Below are positions 7,009 through 7,582 of a stretch of DNA of 7,582 nt, in pieces. The DNA lies in NCBI GenBank assembly GCA_013698285.1, contig JACCVE010000039.1, positions 1-7,582 on the forward strand, read 5' to 3'. The notes under the pieces are model-generated. The model saw nothing but the letters and a program-made list of their open reading frames with translations, made no database searches and was not told the origin of the DNA. The stretch's first letter is position 1. Each line of letters begins with the position of its first letter. The position numbers and the translations under genes are program-made. Origin of the DNA: Chloroflexia bacterium (GTDB lineage Bacteria; Chloroflexota; Chloroflexia; Thermomicrobiales; UBA6265).

Positions 7009-7582
7009 GCATACGCTCCAGCACGCCGCGGAGGATCTGCCGCCCGTCGGAGCCACCGACCAGGGGGTCCACGGCCCGTTCGGGGTGCGGCATCAGGCCG
7101 ACCACGTTGCCCGTCCGGTTGGCGACCCCGGCGATCGACCCGGCGGAACCATTGGGGTTCGACGCCGCCGAGAGCGTCCCGTCGGGTTCGCTATAGCGGA
7201 GCACCACTTGACCATGGGCCTCGATCTCCCGCAGCGTCTCCTCTCCAGCGACGTACGAACCTTCGCCGTGGGCGACGGGAAGGCGCAGCACGGTGCCCGG
7301 CGCGACGGTGTCCGTCCACGCGGTGGACGCCGACTCGACCCGGACATGGGTCCAATGGCAACGGAAGCGGAGGGTCGCATTGCGGCGCAGGGCACCGGGC
7401 AGCAGGTGGGCCTCGGTCAGGACCTGGAACCCATTGCAGATGCCGAGGACCGGGCCGCCCCGGGCGGCGAACGCCCGGACCGATTCGACCACCGGCGCGA
7501 AGCGGGCGATCGCCCCGCAGCGCAGCGCGTCGCCGTAGCTGAAGCCGCCCGGAAGGATCACCGCGGCGAACCCGGAGAGGTC
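6995..7582 (-). CDS. purQ: PurQ, glutaminase subunit of phosphoribosylformylglycinamidine synthase (5'-truncated by window edge)
   Basis: PurQ hydrolyses glutamine and passes ammonia to PurL, which turns FGAR into FGAM in cytosolic de novo purine synthesis. The visible part is 195 residues and reads in frame to the window edge, starting DLSGFAAVILPGGFSYGD. From the family length of about 225 residues, some 30 to 40 N-terminal residues lie outside the window. Class I glutamine amidotransferase features are intact: PGGFSYGD (visible residues 11-18), the nucleophile elbow GICNGFQ with Cys49, LLPGALRRN, the PVAHGEG segment (102-108), and PHPERA (165-170) with the catalytic His166 and Glu168. The GTG at 7561 is an internal valine, not the true start. 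The gene ends in TGA at 6995-6997 and overlaps the purL start by 14 bases, which suggests translational coupling of the two subunits. Family assignment is very secure; only the N-terminus is unseen. Confidence 0.97.
   Translation of the reverse strand, partial: DLSGFAAVILPGGFSYGDALRCGAIARFAPVVESVRAFAARGGPVLGICNGFQVLTEAHLLPGALRRNATLRFRCHWTHVRVESASTAWTDTVAPGTVLRLPVAHGEGSYVAGEETLREIEAHGQVVLRYSEPDGTLSAASNPNGSAGSIAGVANRTGNVVGLMPHPERAVDPLVGGSDGRQILRGVLERMHVAG
7016..7019 (-). promoter_or_regulatory. Ribosome binding site of purL inside the end of purQ
   Basis: GGAG on the minus strand, 7 bases before ATG 7008, sits within the last codons of purQ. It selects the overlapping start of purL over the longer open frame beginning at 7056. 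Confidence 0.65.

Noticed and set aside
5974..7542. 522-codon open frame on the plus strand
   Set aside because: It lies wholly antisense to purL and purQ, whose motifs are unmistakable. The translation is a low-complexity Arg/Gly/Pro/Asp-rich product typical of antisense frames in GC-rich DNA.

Overview
The window is a compact, GC-rich (roughly two thirds G+C by eye) stretch of bacterial chromosome. All six recognisable genes lie on the minus strand, so transcription runs from position 7582 down to position 1. No RNA gene, mobile element, CRISPR array or long non-coding stretch was seen. Both window ends cut into the neighbourhood: purQ has lost its 5' end at 7582, and only 78 bases lie beyond the stop of the last gene at the low end.

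Region 1 (about 7582 to 3279) is a de novo purine block: purQ (partial), purL, purF. PurQ (glutaminase) and PurL (synthetase) are two subunits of formylglycinamidine ribonucleotide (FGAM) synthase, step 4 of the pathway. PurF is amidophosphoribosyltransferase, the committed first step. purQ/purL overlap by 14 bases, and purL/purF also overlap by 14 bases if purF starts at its ATG. PurL is the short, multi-subunit type, so a PurS subunit is expected; it is not in the window and probably lies upstream of purQ. PurF is the Bacillus-like class, with a short propeptide before the catalytic cysteine and four cysteines placed to bind a [4Fe-4S] cluster.

Region 2 (3179 to 79) is a glycine cleavage block: gcvT (T-protein), gcvH (lipoyl carrier H-protein) and gcvPA (subunit 1 of the split P-protein). 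Gaps of about 100 to 117 bases separate these genes. gcvPB, which carries the PLP-binding lysine, is not visible; the last 78 bases hold a strong GC hairpin and only six codons of an open frame.

The two blocks fit together metabolically. Glycine cleavage makes 5,10-methylene-tetrahydrofolate, the source of the 10-formyl-tetrahydrofolate used twice in purine synthesis, and glycine itself is a purine precursor. One-direction layout with a 99-base gap makes co-transcription possible but unproven.

Organism: high GC, a split GcvPA/GcvPB system in T-H-PA order, a small PurL and an Fe-S PurF suggest Chloroflexota, perhaps of the Thermomicrobia/Sphaerobacter kind. Thermus-like bacteria are an alternative. 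This is inference from gene style, not from a search. I found no convincing new biological system; this is mostly ordinary core metabolism, and the findings concern start sites, overlaps, hairpins and the gene linkage.
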